A stretch of DNA of 64,000 nucleotides, taken from NCBI RefSeq assembly GCF_017357825.1, contig NZ_CP046072.1, positions 992,001 to 1,056,000 of the forward strand, written 5' to 3'. The position numbers were made by a program, and so were the translations under genes. The DNA is from Sulfurimonas aquatica (GTDB lineage Bacteria > Campylobacterota > Campylobacteria > Campylobacterales > Sulfurimonadaceae). The notes under the pieces are model-generated. The model did no database searches, had not been told where the DNA came from, and was given only the letters and a program-made list of their open reading frames with translations. This document shows, piece after piece, positions 54,553 through 63,337 of the stretch. Each line of letters starts with the position of its first letter. The stretch's first letter is position 1.

Positions 54553-55095
54553 CTACCAGTATACATGGCGTTTTATAAGAATTGTATCATAAAATTCTTC
54601 TATAACTATCTTATTTAATTTATAGTCTTTAGTAAGATATAATTTATAACTTAGTTTAGTGTCGTTAGGATCCTCAAAAAGATAAAATTTTCTAGGTAGA
54701 TGCTTACCAATCTTTGAGTACATATCAAAAATTTTAGATAATATATACTCGGTTGTAGGAAGAGAAAAAGTCGATAAATCATAATTATCAATTAATGCAT
54801 GATAAAGTAGTTTTTTCTGCATCAGTATTACTGAGAAATATGCAGAGTTTGCTCGGGACTCTTTTGAATGTTTGAGTACAGCAGCGGGAACAGCTAGTCT
54901 ATCAATGTAGTCTGAGTATAGACAAGAAAATGCATATAAAGAGACGAACTCCTCATCTTTCTTATGTAGTTTAAAATTATCAAAACCTATACTACAAACC
55001 TTTTCATATTTTTCATTCTGATAGAGATCAAACATATCCTGTTTAATATCTGCATAAAGATTTATAGTTAATAAAATAAAAAGTATTATTCTCAT
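54553..55095 (-). CDS. Secreted protein of the MSHA locus, unknown function
   Basis: The 180-residue protein has a short signal peptide (MRIILFILLTINLYA) and a helical mature part (MFDLYQNEKYEKVCSIGFDNF) that resembles a TPR-like start, with Cys35 and Cys58. I do not recognise a family. Its start overlaps the mshN-like stop by 4 bp and it precedes mshE by 9 bp, so it is very likely part of pilus biogenesis. Confidence 0.55.
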   Translation of the reverse strand: MRIILFILLTINLYADIKQDMFDLYQNEKYEKVCSIGFDNFKLHKKDEEFVSLYAFSCLYSDYIDRLAVPAAVLKHSKESRANSAYFSVILMQKKLLYHALIDNYDLSTFSLPTTEYILSKIFDMYSKIGKHLPRKFYLFEDPNDTKLSYKLYLTKDYKLNKIVIEEFYDTILIKRHVYW

Positions 55096-55940
55096 TTAAA
55101 TTTTCCTGAGTGGATATCGTCAAGAAGTATTCTAGCACTACTTGATTGGGATGATTTTATATACTCCTGAAGAGTTTTAGTTGCCATATCTTTTTTACCC
55201 ATTTTAAAGAGTGATTTTGAAAATATAATCCAACTAGCTTCTATATCTTTATTTATTTTGTTAGTAATTAAAGAGTAGTTATATGCTTGGTTATAGTTAC
55301 CTAGTTCGTAGTATTTTTTAGCAACAAAAAGGCTCAAAGCAGGGTTGTTATTTTTTTTAAACCTTCTAATAATATCGTTAATATCATTTTGAGTATTTCT
55401 TTTTTGTATATTAATATGCTTAGGCTCTTCTTCTGTAGGTTTGTCTATCGTGGAAGTTTTAACTTTTGGAGTAATCTTTGTATCTACCTTTTTATCGGGT
55501 ACTATTTCTTTGATAGACTTTTCTTCTTGCTTTGGAGCTACAGTAACTACTTTTCTAGTTTCAGTAGGAGTATCATATGTAGGAGTACTTTTGTTGTAGT
55601 TATTATATGGTTGAATTGAACTTTGCATTTTTTTCATAAAATTTAAGGATGGCTCTAGTTGCACAGTTTTTTTATTTAAGGGTGCATTTACTTGCTCAAT
55701 TACTTCTTCTTTTTTAACCATAGGTGGTAGTTCTTTTTCTATGACAGGAAGCTCTATCTTTGTTATCTCTTCTTTAGTGGATGAAGTGATTTTGGTATCT
55801 ATTTTTTCTTTTGGATCAATAACAAAGATATAGAGTATCGAAGAAATTATGGTTAAACTCACAAAAATAGTTATATGAGGGATGAATGATTTGATCTTAT
55901 AGTGTAACCAACGTTTTTCTAGTTCAATTATATTAAGCAT
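55092..55940 (-). CDS. mshN: MshN-like TPR protein with N-terminal membrane anchor
   Basis: The 282-residue bitopic protein has one membrane segment at about 25-45, a Lys/Glu/Pro-rich periplasmic linker (about 50-190) and C-terminal TPR-like helices (about 195-275; ALSLFVAKKYYELGNYNQAYNYSL). This is the layout of MSHA biogenesis protein MshN. Its start overlaps mshM by 8 bp. The sequence is diverged, so the name rests partly on position between mshM and mshE. Confidence 0.65.
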   Translation of the reverse strand: MLNIIELEKRWLHYKIKSFIPHITIFVSLTIISSILYIFVIDPKEKIDTKITSSTKEEITKIELPVIEKELPPMVKKEEVIEQVNAPLNKKTVQLEPSLNFMKKMQSSIQPYNNYNKSTPTYDTPTETRKVVTVAPKQEEKSIKEIVPDKKVDTKITPKVKTSTIDKPTEEEPKHINIQKRNTQNDINDIIRRFKKNNNPALSLFVAKKYYELGNYNQAYNYSLITNKINKDIEASWIIFSKSLFKMGKKDMATKTLQEYIKSSQSSSARILLDDIHSGKFK

Positions 55941-56742
55941 TAATTAGACCTGTATGTATAGCAGACATTTCAATAATCTTATTTGAGACACTATCAGTTT
56001 TCAAAGAAGAGATTTTTTTTTCACTTTCATATATTGAATAAATGTCAAAAAGTGTATAGAGAAGTTTGTTGGTATCTCGATAATTACCATTTGTAATTTT
56101 ATATATCCTATTTACTGATTTCATTGTAAACATGTTAGCACTATCAAAACAGTTTGCTTTCATAAGTTTTTTTTGGATATATATTTTAAGTTCACTCACA
56201 GAAGCATTCTCTAGCTCAATAGTCTCCCATATTCTTGTTTGAAAATGCTCTTTTGCAATAATATCTTCTTTTTCAGTTTTATGAAGTGTTATAACAAACT
56301 TAATTGTTCTTGTGTCAGAGAGTAATCGTATTTTTTCCATCAAGGCTTCAGAGTATAATTGGGCTTCATCTAATAGAACCACGGGAATAGTTTCAACTTC
56401 TTTGGAATTAACAACTTTCATAAATTGAGTGAAATTAAGTTCACCACTATATTTAATATTAAAAATATCTTGGGCAAGAGTTTTGTAAAATTCACTCTCG
56501 TCTAAAATAGGAGTTTGGTAAAGGTAAACCTCTTGAGATGAAGATAGGTCATTATATAGTTTTGTTAAAAACATACTTTTACCAGTACCTGGCCTACCAT
56601 AAAGAAGTACCATTTTTAACGGTTTCTTTATGGAGTCTTTGAGGGATTGGTAAATTGTTGATACTCTGTCGAGTTGTATGTAGTCTTTAGCATTTACAAT
56701 ATCTAGAAATACATCTTTAGAATTTACAAAGATACTGCTCAT
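55933..56742 (-). CDS. mshM: MshM/ExeA-like AAA+ ATPase
   Basis: The 269-residue cytosolic ATPase has Walker A LYGRPGTGKSMFLTK and Walker B VVLLDEAQLY, followed by a sensor region KFVITLHKTEKED. The family (ExeA/GspA, MshM) assists secretin assembly through cell-wall remodelling, but this copy lacks the peptidoglycan-binding C-terminal part of ExeA. It sits between mshN and mshL, as in other MSHA loci. Confidence 0.85.
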   Translation of the reverse strand: MSSIFVNSKDVFLDIVNAKDYIQLDRVSTIYQSLKDSIKKPLKMVLLYGRPGTGKSMFLTKLYNDLSSSQEVYLYQTPILDESEFYKTLAQDIFNIKYSGELNFTQFMKVVNSKEVETIPVVLLDEAQLYSEALMEKIRLLSDTRTIKFVITLHKTEKEDIIAKEHFQTRIWETIELENASVSELKIYIQKKLMKANCFDSANMFTMKSVNRIYKITNGNYRDTNKLLYTLFDIYSIYESEKKISSLKTDSVSNKIIEMSAIHTGLINA

Positions 56743-56754
56743 ATATATATACCC

Positions 56755-58386
56755 TTACTTTTCTATAGATAATTTGTCTGAAGATTTCTTTGTCTCTTTT
56801 ATTATATTCGTAACAAACATATCCTCATCCAAACCTTCATAACCTAAGTCAGAAAGAGAAACAGAACTTTTTTCTTTCTGAATGATGTGTGGTTCTATTA
56901 TAATAACAAGTTCTTCTACTTGTTTGATTTTTTCTTCATACTTAAATAGATAACTAATAATAGGTATATCACCGAGAATAGGAACCTTATTCCCTTCATA
57001 TATACTTTTAGTATTAATTAAACCACCAAGGATAATTCTATTTCCATCTTTTACGGTTACCACAGAGGAGAGTTGACGACGATTTAAATCTGGTGGCATA
57101 TCTCTCCCTGAATTATTTGTAGTAGATATATCCTGTGTTGTCTCAGAAAGAGATGGATTGATCTTTAATGTTATCGTTTTATCATCAGATATTTCTGGAG
57201 TTATAGTTAATAAGACTCCCGCGAAGACAGATTGAACATTATCATTTTGTGTTGTCGCTGCAACACCTCCACTACTACCTTGTTGATTTGTCGCAGTTTG
57301 TATTTTATAAAAATACTCTGTACCAGCAGTAATAAGTGCTGGTTGATTATTTAAAGTTAAAACTTTTGGATTTGATATAGCACTTACATCACCTTGTGTT
57401 TGTAAAAATTTTATAACTTCATTTAAACTAGCAGTTGCTTTAATATTTACCATTTTAGAAACACCTTTTATTGTGTCTGCGGCAACTGCTAAAGTAGTTA
57501 TATCATTACCTGTAAATTCAGATACATTTTGGTGATCAATTGTATTTATACCAACTTCAAAGTTTTGAAGAGCATAAAGTTGCTTCCAATCAATACCGGT
57601 AGTTTCGCCTTCATTCATAGTAACTGAAAGTAATTGAACATCAATTAAAACTTGTAGTTGTACTTTATCTTGAAGTCTTTTTAGATATCCTTCAAATCTA
57701 TTCATCTGTTTAGATGTTGCAGTCACAGTAATTAAACCAGCATTTTTATTTATTATTGGAGCGCTTGCTTTATATGAGTCATGTGGACGATTTAGGATAC
57801 TTTGAAATTCTAAATCTAGAGCTTCCCAGAATTTTACTTCGTCTGTACTTTCAATCTTTATACCTGTTTGAGAGTTTGATGATGCTCCTGCTTGAGTTCC
57901 CATCATTCCGTTAGCCCCACCACCCATAGCTCCAGCAGTCGATGATCCGCCCATTGATCCATTCATCCCACCTTGTGGAGCAGCCGAAGAGCTTAATGTT
58001 ACATCAGTACTACCTGTACTTTTTCTTTGAGAAAGTATGTAATCAATCTCAAAAACTTTAGTAGTTAAATAGGAAATTTTTAATAAATTATCGACAAGCG
58101 TGTACGATAGGTTATTTTCTAGTAATATAATATTTAGAACTTCATCAATTGTTAGATTTTTTAAATTAGTTTTATTTAAATTAGTATTGAGAAATTTCTC
58201 TGCATTTGGATCAGTTACTATTATGCTAAAACCACACTCATCACTAAGTTGATCAATAAAGTCAATTATTTTTGTGTTTTTTGCAGAACTAATACTAAAC
58301 AGTTCATAAGAACAATCCGCAAAACTTGTAGTGGATAGCAGCAGTGTTAGTAGTGTTGTGTAAAGTTGTTTTTGCATATATTTCAT
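56755..58386 (-). CDS. mshL: MSHA secretin MshL (PilQ/GspD family)
   Basis: The 543-residue outer-membrane secretin has a signal peptide (about 1-23), an N0-type STN domain (about 35-110, IIDFIDQLSDECGFSIIV) and a Gly/Met/Ser-rich linker (about 140-172). A secretin N region follows, with the secretin core from about 240 carrying VLTLNNQPALITAGTEYFY, GVLLTITPEISD and the final VPILGDIPIISYLFKYEEK. It forms the pilus exit channel. The ATG at 58386 with AGGAACCATA upstream is chosen over one three codons later. Confidence 0.93.
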   Translation of the reverse strand: MKYMQKQLYTTLLTLLLSTTSFADCSYELFSISSAKNTKIIDFIDQLSDECGFSIIVTDPNAEKFLNTNLNKTNLKNLTIDEVLNIILLENNLSYTLVDNLLKISYLTTKVFEIDYILSQRKSTGSTDVTLSSSAAPQGGMNGSMGGSSTAGAMGGGANGMMGTQAGASSNSQTGIKIESTDEVKFWEALDLEFQSILNRPHDSYKASAPIINKNAGLITVTATSKQMNRFEGYLKRLQDKVQLQVLIDVQLLSVTMNEGETTGIDWKQLYALQNFEVGINTIDHQNVSEFTGNDITTLAVAADTIKGVSKMVNIKATASLNEVIKFLQTQGDVSAISNPKVLTLNNQPALITAGTEYFYKIQTATNQQGSSGGVAATTQNDNVQSVFAGVLLTITPEISDDKTITLKINPSLSETTQDISTTNNSGRDMPPDLNRRQLSSVVTVKDGNRIILGGLINTKSIYEGNKVPILGDIPIISYLFKYEEKIKQVEELVIIIEPHIIQKEKSSVSLSDLGYEGLDEDMFVTNIIKETKKSSDKLSIEK

Positions 58387-58399
58387 TATGGTTCCTATG

Positions 58400-58846
58400 T
58401 TATCGTCTAAATTTTAGTTTGTTGATATTACTCTTTGTTGAGAGTAATATTTTCTTCTTTTGCTTTGTTAAAAGCACAGAAGTAGAAGTGACTTCATCTA
58501 TAGAATATCCATTGATTTTATCCCCTAGTCTATACCATTTTTCATTAATCATGGCAGAGTTATTTAAAATTAGAGATAAATTGAAAATTTCATTCGCTTT
58601 TGTTGTAACTATCTTAGATGAGCTGAGTGACTGAGTCGAAGAGATATTTTTAACTGATGGCTTAATCTCTTTATCCTTCTCATTTTTTAAAAAAATGAAT
58701 GGATCTTTAATATGCGAAAAATCATTTCTTTTCATTCCGGATCTTTGAGGCTTGATAGCTTGAACCTGTTCATCTACCCATGATAATTCATTGGCAAATG
58801 TTTCAATAGAAAAAAGAAAGAATATTGGGATAAATATTGTTTTCAT
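58400..58846 (-). CDS. MshK-like periplasmic protein
   Basis: The 148-residue protein has a signal peptide (MKTIFIPIFFLFSIETFA) and a small beta domain near the end (KWYRLGDKINGYSIDEVTS, then VLLTKQKKKILL), similar in layout to MshK/PilP proteins that connect the inner-membrane complex to the secretin. It starts at ATG 58846, sharing one base with the mshJ stop (TAATG). Identity as MshK is by position and layout only. Confidence 0.6.
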   Translation of the reverse strand: MKTIFIPIFFLFSIETFANELSWVDEQVQAIKPQRSGMKRNDFSHIKDPFIFLKNEKDKEIKPSVKNISSTQSLSSSKIVTTKANEIFNLSLILNNSAMINEKWYRLGDKINGYSIDEVTSTSVLLTKQKKKILLSTKSNINKLKFRR

Positions 58847-59523
58847 TAGTAAGTTATCCCCCATACTGAAATATTTAAGTCACTATGTAGTGTTTTGTCA
58901 GCACTTAAGTGTAAACTATGAATATCGACAACTAATTCACTCTGTTCAAGGGAATTAATAAAATGTAAGGTATTTTTAAAGCTTCCAGATGATTTTAAAC
59001 TAATATCTAAAACATGTCCAAATGAATTCTCAGTTGAGGCATATTTGTTTTGAAAATTTAGTAATTTTACATTATTTTTCTGTGCATTATCTGATATTGA
59101 ATGAATATATTCCCCCCATGTTCTCTCATCATATATAAGAGAAGAAATAGTCTCTATTTTAGTTTTAATATAAGCATTGTTATCTTTATGTACTATTATC
59201 TCTTTATTAATATTACTGATATCTTTTTTAAGTTCAGTAATTTTAGACTCTGGATTCTTATTTATAAAACTATTGTCTATGTTGATCTTACTTTGTAGAC
59301 TTTGTACACTTTTACGTGTTTTTTCAAATCCTTCTAAAGAACTATCCCAAAACAGCAAATATGAAAATGCGAATATTAATGATACAATCATCATATATGA
59401 CATGTATATATCTTTTTGAGTTTTGTCCTTAAACATCCCGTCGATAGTATGTAGATAGTCTTCTATGTTTAACTTTGGAAGATTGATTTTTGGTAAATTT
59501 ACTTTTGGAAGACTTATATTCAT
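58846..59523 (-). CDS. mshJ: MshJ/PilO-like pilus assembly protein
   Basis: The 225-residue bitopic protein has an N-terminal cytosolic segment with tandem N-L-P-K units, one membrane helix (about 42-60), a coiled coil (about 65-125) and a C-terminal ferredoxin-like domain (ENSFGHVLDISLKSSGSF, HFINSLEQSELVVDIHSLHL). This is the PilO/GspM layout. Its stop and the next start overlap (TAATG), and its start overlaps mshI by 4 bp. Confidence 0.75.
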   Translation of the reverse strand: MNISLPKVNLPKINLPKLNIEDYLHTIDGMFKDKTQKDIYMSYMMIVSLIFAFSYLLFWDSSLEGFEKTRKSVQSLQSKINIDNSFINKNPESKITELKKDISNINKEIIVHKDNNAYIKTKIETISSLIYDERTWGEYIHSISDNAQKNNVKLLNFQNKYASTENSFGHVLDISLKSSGSFKNTLHFINSLEQSELVVDIHSLHLSADKTLHSDLNISVWGITY

Positions 59524-61055
59524 AATATAACCACCTCTAGTGGACTTAGATAAACTTTACTCTCTTCATCATACGATATGTCTTCAAGTTTAAATTTAAA
59601 TTTTCCTTCATACTCTTTCGTCATAAATTCAACAAGTTTTGTTATCTTTTTATCTTTAGAAGCAACTAAACTTAAATTAAATATTTTTTTATTTTTTATC
59701 TCGATATAGTTTAGGGTTTCCATTTTAACACCATATTTATTTAAATCTTTTGTTAGTAGTGCTATTAACTTTGCTTTCATTGGATAGTTGACTTTTACAT
59801 CATGTATCTTAATAAGAGTATTCTTTTTATTAATATACTCATTTTTTGCATCACTTAAGATCTGTGTTGACTTAGTTTTGTCTGCTAATCTATTTTTAAG
59901 AGTGGCTTCTCTTGTGATTTTGACAATATGCAACTTATTATACTCCTGCTTTAAAAAATCTTCTTGTAGGAGTTGTGCATAATTTAGTACCCAGTAGCTT
60001 ACAGGATAAGCAAAAGCAAGAGCAAAAGAGGCAGCAATTAAAAGAATTATTTTTCCACTTTCGCGTTTAATAAATGATGGCGGTCGATTATAGACTGTAA
60101 AGTTACAATCATATCTAGCATCTTCTTCTATTGCCGCATATATATGCATTAATGCATGAATCTGATCTATATAACTCTCTTCACTCTCAAAGCCATAATC
60201 AAAGTTAAATTGACTAGATTTTATGTGTAGTTCAACTTCAAGCATCTCATCAAGTTGTGTCACAGTCTCAACTTGTGAACCTATAAAGATTTGCTCAAAC
60301 TTTTCAATCTCAAAAGCTCTTTTTGTATATGTTAAAATATCATTTACATTTGAAAATAGTTCTTTGTATAGTTTTATAAAGTAAGACTTATAGTCACTGT
60401 CAGTATCTCTTAAACTTTGAGTAGTGAAAAAATTGAAGAAACTACTGTACTCTATTCTCTCGCCATAAAGCTCACAAAATCTTTCATGCATATCAATAAT
60501 GGAAAATTTAATTGATTTGGTATAAACAAACTCTTTATCTGCATATATCGTAACGAATGCATCACTTTCTTGTATATATATAAAACAGTGTACACCTGCA
60601 CTATCTATAATTTCTTTAGAATATAGTGATTTTAATAGTAAAGGAGCAGGAATAATTACATCTAAATATTTTATTTTCTCAATAGCTCTGGAGAAACTAT
60701 GTGTAATTTTAAGAGGATCAACAATAAAAACATGAAAAAATCTATTGTTTTCATCAAGATTATTAAATGTTTCTATATATTGTATCTGATATTCTACTGC
60801 TTGATCTAAGGCTAATTCATCATATGCCTTATTATTGATTGCATCATATAGGTCTTCATCAGGAATATTTTTACTAATTTCTATCTGTGCATTAATAAAA
60901 TCTTTTGTATTTAAGTAGGATATTGCAAATTGATCCTTAGAAAATGAAGGAGCAGAAGCACTATTTATAAAGCTTGATACACTACTTGTATATGTGTCAT
61001 TGTATGGGTTAACTGATATAACACTTGAAAAAGAGTGCTCGTCTGATCTACTCAT
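59520..61055 (-). CDS. mshI: MshI-like PilM/PilN fusion protein
   Basis: The 511-residue protein has a cytosolic N-terminal part (about 1-330) with an actin-like PilM-type pattern (IIPAPLLLKSLYSKEIIDSAG, FIYIQESDAFVTIYADKEFVY). One membrane helix follows (about 334-356), then a coiled coil and a C-terminal periplasmic domain as in PilN (about 430-511, LTKDLNKYGVKMETLNYIEI). It is longer than typical MshI and looks like PilM and PilN joined. It overlaps mshJ by 4 bp and starts 11 bp after the carboxypeptidase gene. Confidence 0.7.
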   Translation of the reverse strand: MSRSDEHSFSSVISVNPYNDTYTSSVSSFINSASAPSFSKDQFAISYLNTKDFINAQIEISKNIPDEDLYDAINNKAYDELALDQAVEYQIQYIETFNNLDENNRFFHVFIVDPLKITHSFSRAIEKIKYLDVIIPAPLLLKSLYSKEIIDSAGVHCFIYIQESDAFVTIYADKEFVYTKSIKFSIIDMHERFCELYGERIEYSSFFNFFTTQSLRDTDSDYKSYFIKLYKELFSNVNDILTYTKRAFEIEKFEQIFIGSQVETVTQLDEMLEVELHIKSSQFNFDYGFESEESYIDQIHALMHIYAAIEEDARYDCNFTVYNRPPSFIKRESGKIILLIAASFALAFAYPVSYWVLNYAQLLQEDFLKQEYNKLHIVKITREATLKNRLADKTKSTQILSDAKNEYINKKNTLIKIHDVKVNYPMKAKLIALLTKDLNKYGVKMETLNYIEIKNKKIFNLSLVASKDKKITKLVEFMTKEYEGKFKFKLEDISYDEESKVYLSPLEVVIL

Positions 61056-61066
61056 TAAACCTATTC

Positions 61067-62353
61067 CTATTTAAATTGAACCATTAGCATGGAACAAAAC
61101 TCATTTTTATTATAAAATTCCACTCTATAGAGACGATTGTCTTTATCAAGTGAAAATCTTTTATTCATATCTTTTAAAGCAATCTTAATGCCACTCTCAT
61201 CTTTATGGCCTTTTTTTTGAAAGCCAATAACATTAACACGGTAGTTTTTACTCTCTAATACCTCAAAATCGGCACTTACTTCAAAAGATGAAGCTTTTTT
61301 TACATTTGTTACTTCATTATCTACAATTACATCGTAACTATCTTGGCAACTTTTCGATAAAGTAAAGTACTGTGGTCTTAAAGTAGTTATTTTTTTATTA
61401 CCTATATATAAAGAATAATTATTATTAATTTTCTTTACATCCCCTAGAGGATGGGTGAAATTAAATACATTACTCTTCGATTTTATCGGAATATAGCTTA
61501 AAGATTTTTTTATATTATCTAAATTAAATGAAATAACCCCATTTATTGTTATATTTCCATAATTATTAATCAGTTTACCTATCTCTTTCTCATTAAACTT
61601 AAAGTCTCTTTTAAACTCAATACCCATAATATTCATATACTCCTCTATCGCTAGAAGTTGATAAAAAACTTTTTCAGTCAGTGAAGAGAGGTCTTTGCTT
61701 GTCTCGATTGCAAATGCAGGTTTACTATTTGTAACAGCGAAGTAAGTAAGAGAGAGTTGCATTGCCTCATCGTCATATTTTGTATTTGTATTTTTTACAT
61801 CAAAGCTATGGTGTTTTTTTAGTAGTTTCTTATTAATATTGTTTTTTACACTCATTGCAATATTATTTAGATTTCCAAATGGCTGATCTTGTTTGAGATT
61901 GCATTGGTCTATTACGCATGTCTGCCCCCATGCATTTGGATTAAATATACTCCCTTTATTCTCTTTTCGATAAAAACCATGACCATCATGAAGGTTTAGA
62001 ACAAGAGAAACTTTTTTAGAGAGTATGATTTTTTTTATTTCATCTATCGTTTTTTTGTCTTTATCACCCTTTTTTATATATGAAAATTTTCTGTTCATAT
62101 CTCCATGTATGCCCCGACTATTATTGATAATACTCTCTTTATTTAAATTTGGTATTATCCATAAGTTTTTAGAGGTGATTTTATAGTGAGTTTCTAAAAT
62201 TGAAGCTGCAAAGTAACCTCCAGGTTCATTTCCATGAATTCCTGCAATAACTAAAAGAGTAGTATTAGAATCAGGATTCTCTTTTTTAATTAACTGTATC
62301 TTTGCATTTAGAGAGCTAAGGAGTAAAAAAGAGATTAATAGTACAAATTTCAT
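61067..62353 (-). CDS. pgp1: Periplasmic M14 D,L-carboxypeptidase, Csd4/Pgp1-like
   Basis: The 428-residue protein has a signal peptide (1-17). The zinc-binding motif is GIHGNEPGG (His40, Glu43) and the third ligand is His122 in NLHDGHGF. The general-base Glu is in AFAIETSKDL. C-terminal beta-rich domains follow, as in Helicobacter Csd4 and Campylobacter Pgp1, which trim peptidoglycan tripeptides to dipeptides and give helical shape. Csd4 is reported to use a Gln at the first ligand; here a canonical His is present. It abuts the csd6-like gene (1 bp). Confidence 0.85.
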   Translation of the reverse strand: MKFVLLISFLLLSSLNAKIQLIKKENPDSNTTLLVIAGIHGNEPGGYFAASILETHYKITSKNLWIIPNLNKESIINNSRGIHGDMNRKFSYIKKGDKDKKTIDEIKKIILSKKVSLVLNLHDGHGFYRKENKGSIFNPNAWGQTCVIDQCNLKQDQPFGNLNNIAMSVKNNINKKLLKKHHSFDVKNTNTKYDDEAMQLSLTYFAVTNSKPAFAIETSKDLSSLTEKVFYQLLAIEEYMNIMGIEFKRDFKFNEKEIGKLINNYGNITINGVISFNLDNIKKSLSYIPIKSKSNVFNFTHPLGDVKKINNNYSLYIGNKKITTLRPQYFTLSKSCQDSYDVIVDNEVTNVKKASSFEVSADFEVLESKNYRVNVIGFQKKGHKDESGIKIALKDMNKRFSLDKDNRLYRVEFYNKNEFCSMLMVQFK

Positions 62354-63337
62354 CTATTTCTCAGTTATAATTTTCATTTTATTGTTCTCTAACTTAACTA
62401 TTAAAACTTTATCTCCAGTAAACTCGAAACTATTAGATTTATAAATTTCATAAAAAGTGATTTTGTACATGTTTTTACTGTTAGGATAAGGTATTACATT
62501 AATATTGTTAAAGATTATGCTCTTGCTCTCTCTCTTTTTAAACACTCTTGTTTTATATGTATTGAATCTTTGAATATCCATGCCATCAAATCTTATAAAT
62601 TCTGGTGCATAAAAATTTAAATAAGATTCTATATCACTGTAGAGCCATGCATATCTCCATTCATATAGTTGGCTAAGTAGATTAGAGAAGATTTCTTTGT
62701 TTTCATTTTCACTGATTTTTTGCTCATCAATTATTAAAATTGTTTTTTCAATATCAATATTTCTATCCAAACACTCTATACTTTGATTATTTATAGCTAT
62801 ACAACCTTTGGTATATTCATCCCTTTCTTGTTCAGTAGGAAGCCCATGTATCCATATTCCTGATCCATTTTTACCCTTATATTTATCATAAATATTAGGA
62901 TAAGATGTAACAAACGCCATAGGCCCATAAAAAGAGTCTACTTTAGATATTTTTTTTATGAGATTATAAATTCCTACGGGAGTTTTCAGGTCACCTTCTT
63001 TGTACTTATCACCTTTAACCTCTCCAGTGAAAGCTCCATACTCTTTTTTTAATATATATCTTTTTTTATGATCTTGCATGTAAAGAGAGAGAGTAGGGCC
63101 TGATTTATCACAAGCTAAAACATTTGTGTAAGATTCTATATAGCCGAATCGTGTATCAATGTTCTTTAATTGACTATCCCAATACTCTTTGTTTGTTAAA
63201 TCTTTATCTAGAGTCTTTTCAATATTTTCTATACCGTGTATTCTGTATTGAGTGAGCGTATCTGAGAAAACTTCCATAGAGAAAATAGTTAATAATAAAA
63301 GAAGTTTGAAAAATTTAAAATTATTTATCTTGAGCAT
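62354..63337 (-). CDS. pgp2: L,D-carboxypeptidase with YkuD and NTF2-like domains, Csd6/Pgp2-like
   Basis: The 327-residue protein has a signal peptide (about 8-25). The L,D-transpeptidase-type YkuD domain (about 70-205) holds the catalytic His164 (WIHGLP) and Cys179 (TKGCIAI). A C-terminal NTF2-like substrate pocket follows (about 215-327; LYEWRYAWLYSDIESYLNFY). This layout is that of Csd6/Pgp2, which cut tetrapeptides to tripeptides, the substrate for Csd4/Pgp1. In H. pylori csd6 also lies next to era. The start overlaps era by 17 bp. Confidence 0.9.
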   Translation of the reverse strand: MLKINNFKFFKLLLLLTIFSMEVFSDTLTQYRIHGIENIEKTLDKDLTNKEYWDSQLKNIDTRFGYIESYTNVLACDKSGPTLSLYMQDHKKRYILKKEYGAFTGEVKGDKYKEGDLKTPVGIYNLIKKISKVDSFYGPMAFVTSYPNIYDKYKGKNGSGIWIHGLPTEQERDEYTKGCIAINNQSIECLDRNIDIEKTILIIDEQKISENENKEIFSNLLSQLYEWRYAWLYSDIESYLNFYAPEFIRFDGMDIQRFNTYKTRVFKKRESKSIIFNNINVIPYPNSKNMYKITFYEIYKSNSFEFTGDKVLIVKLENNKMKIITEK

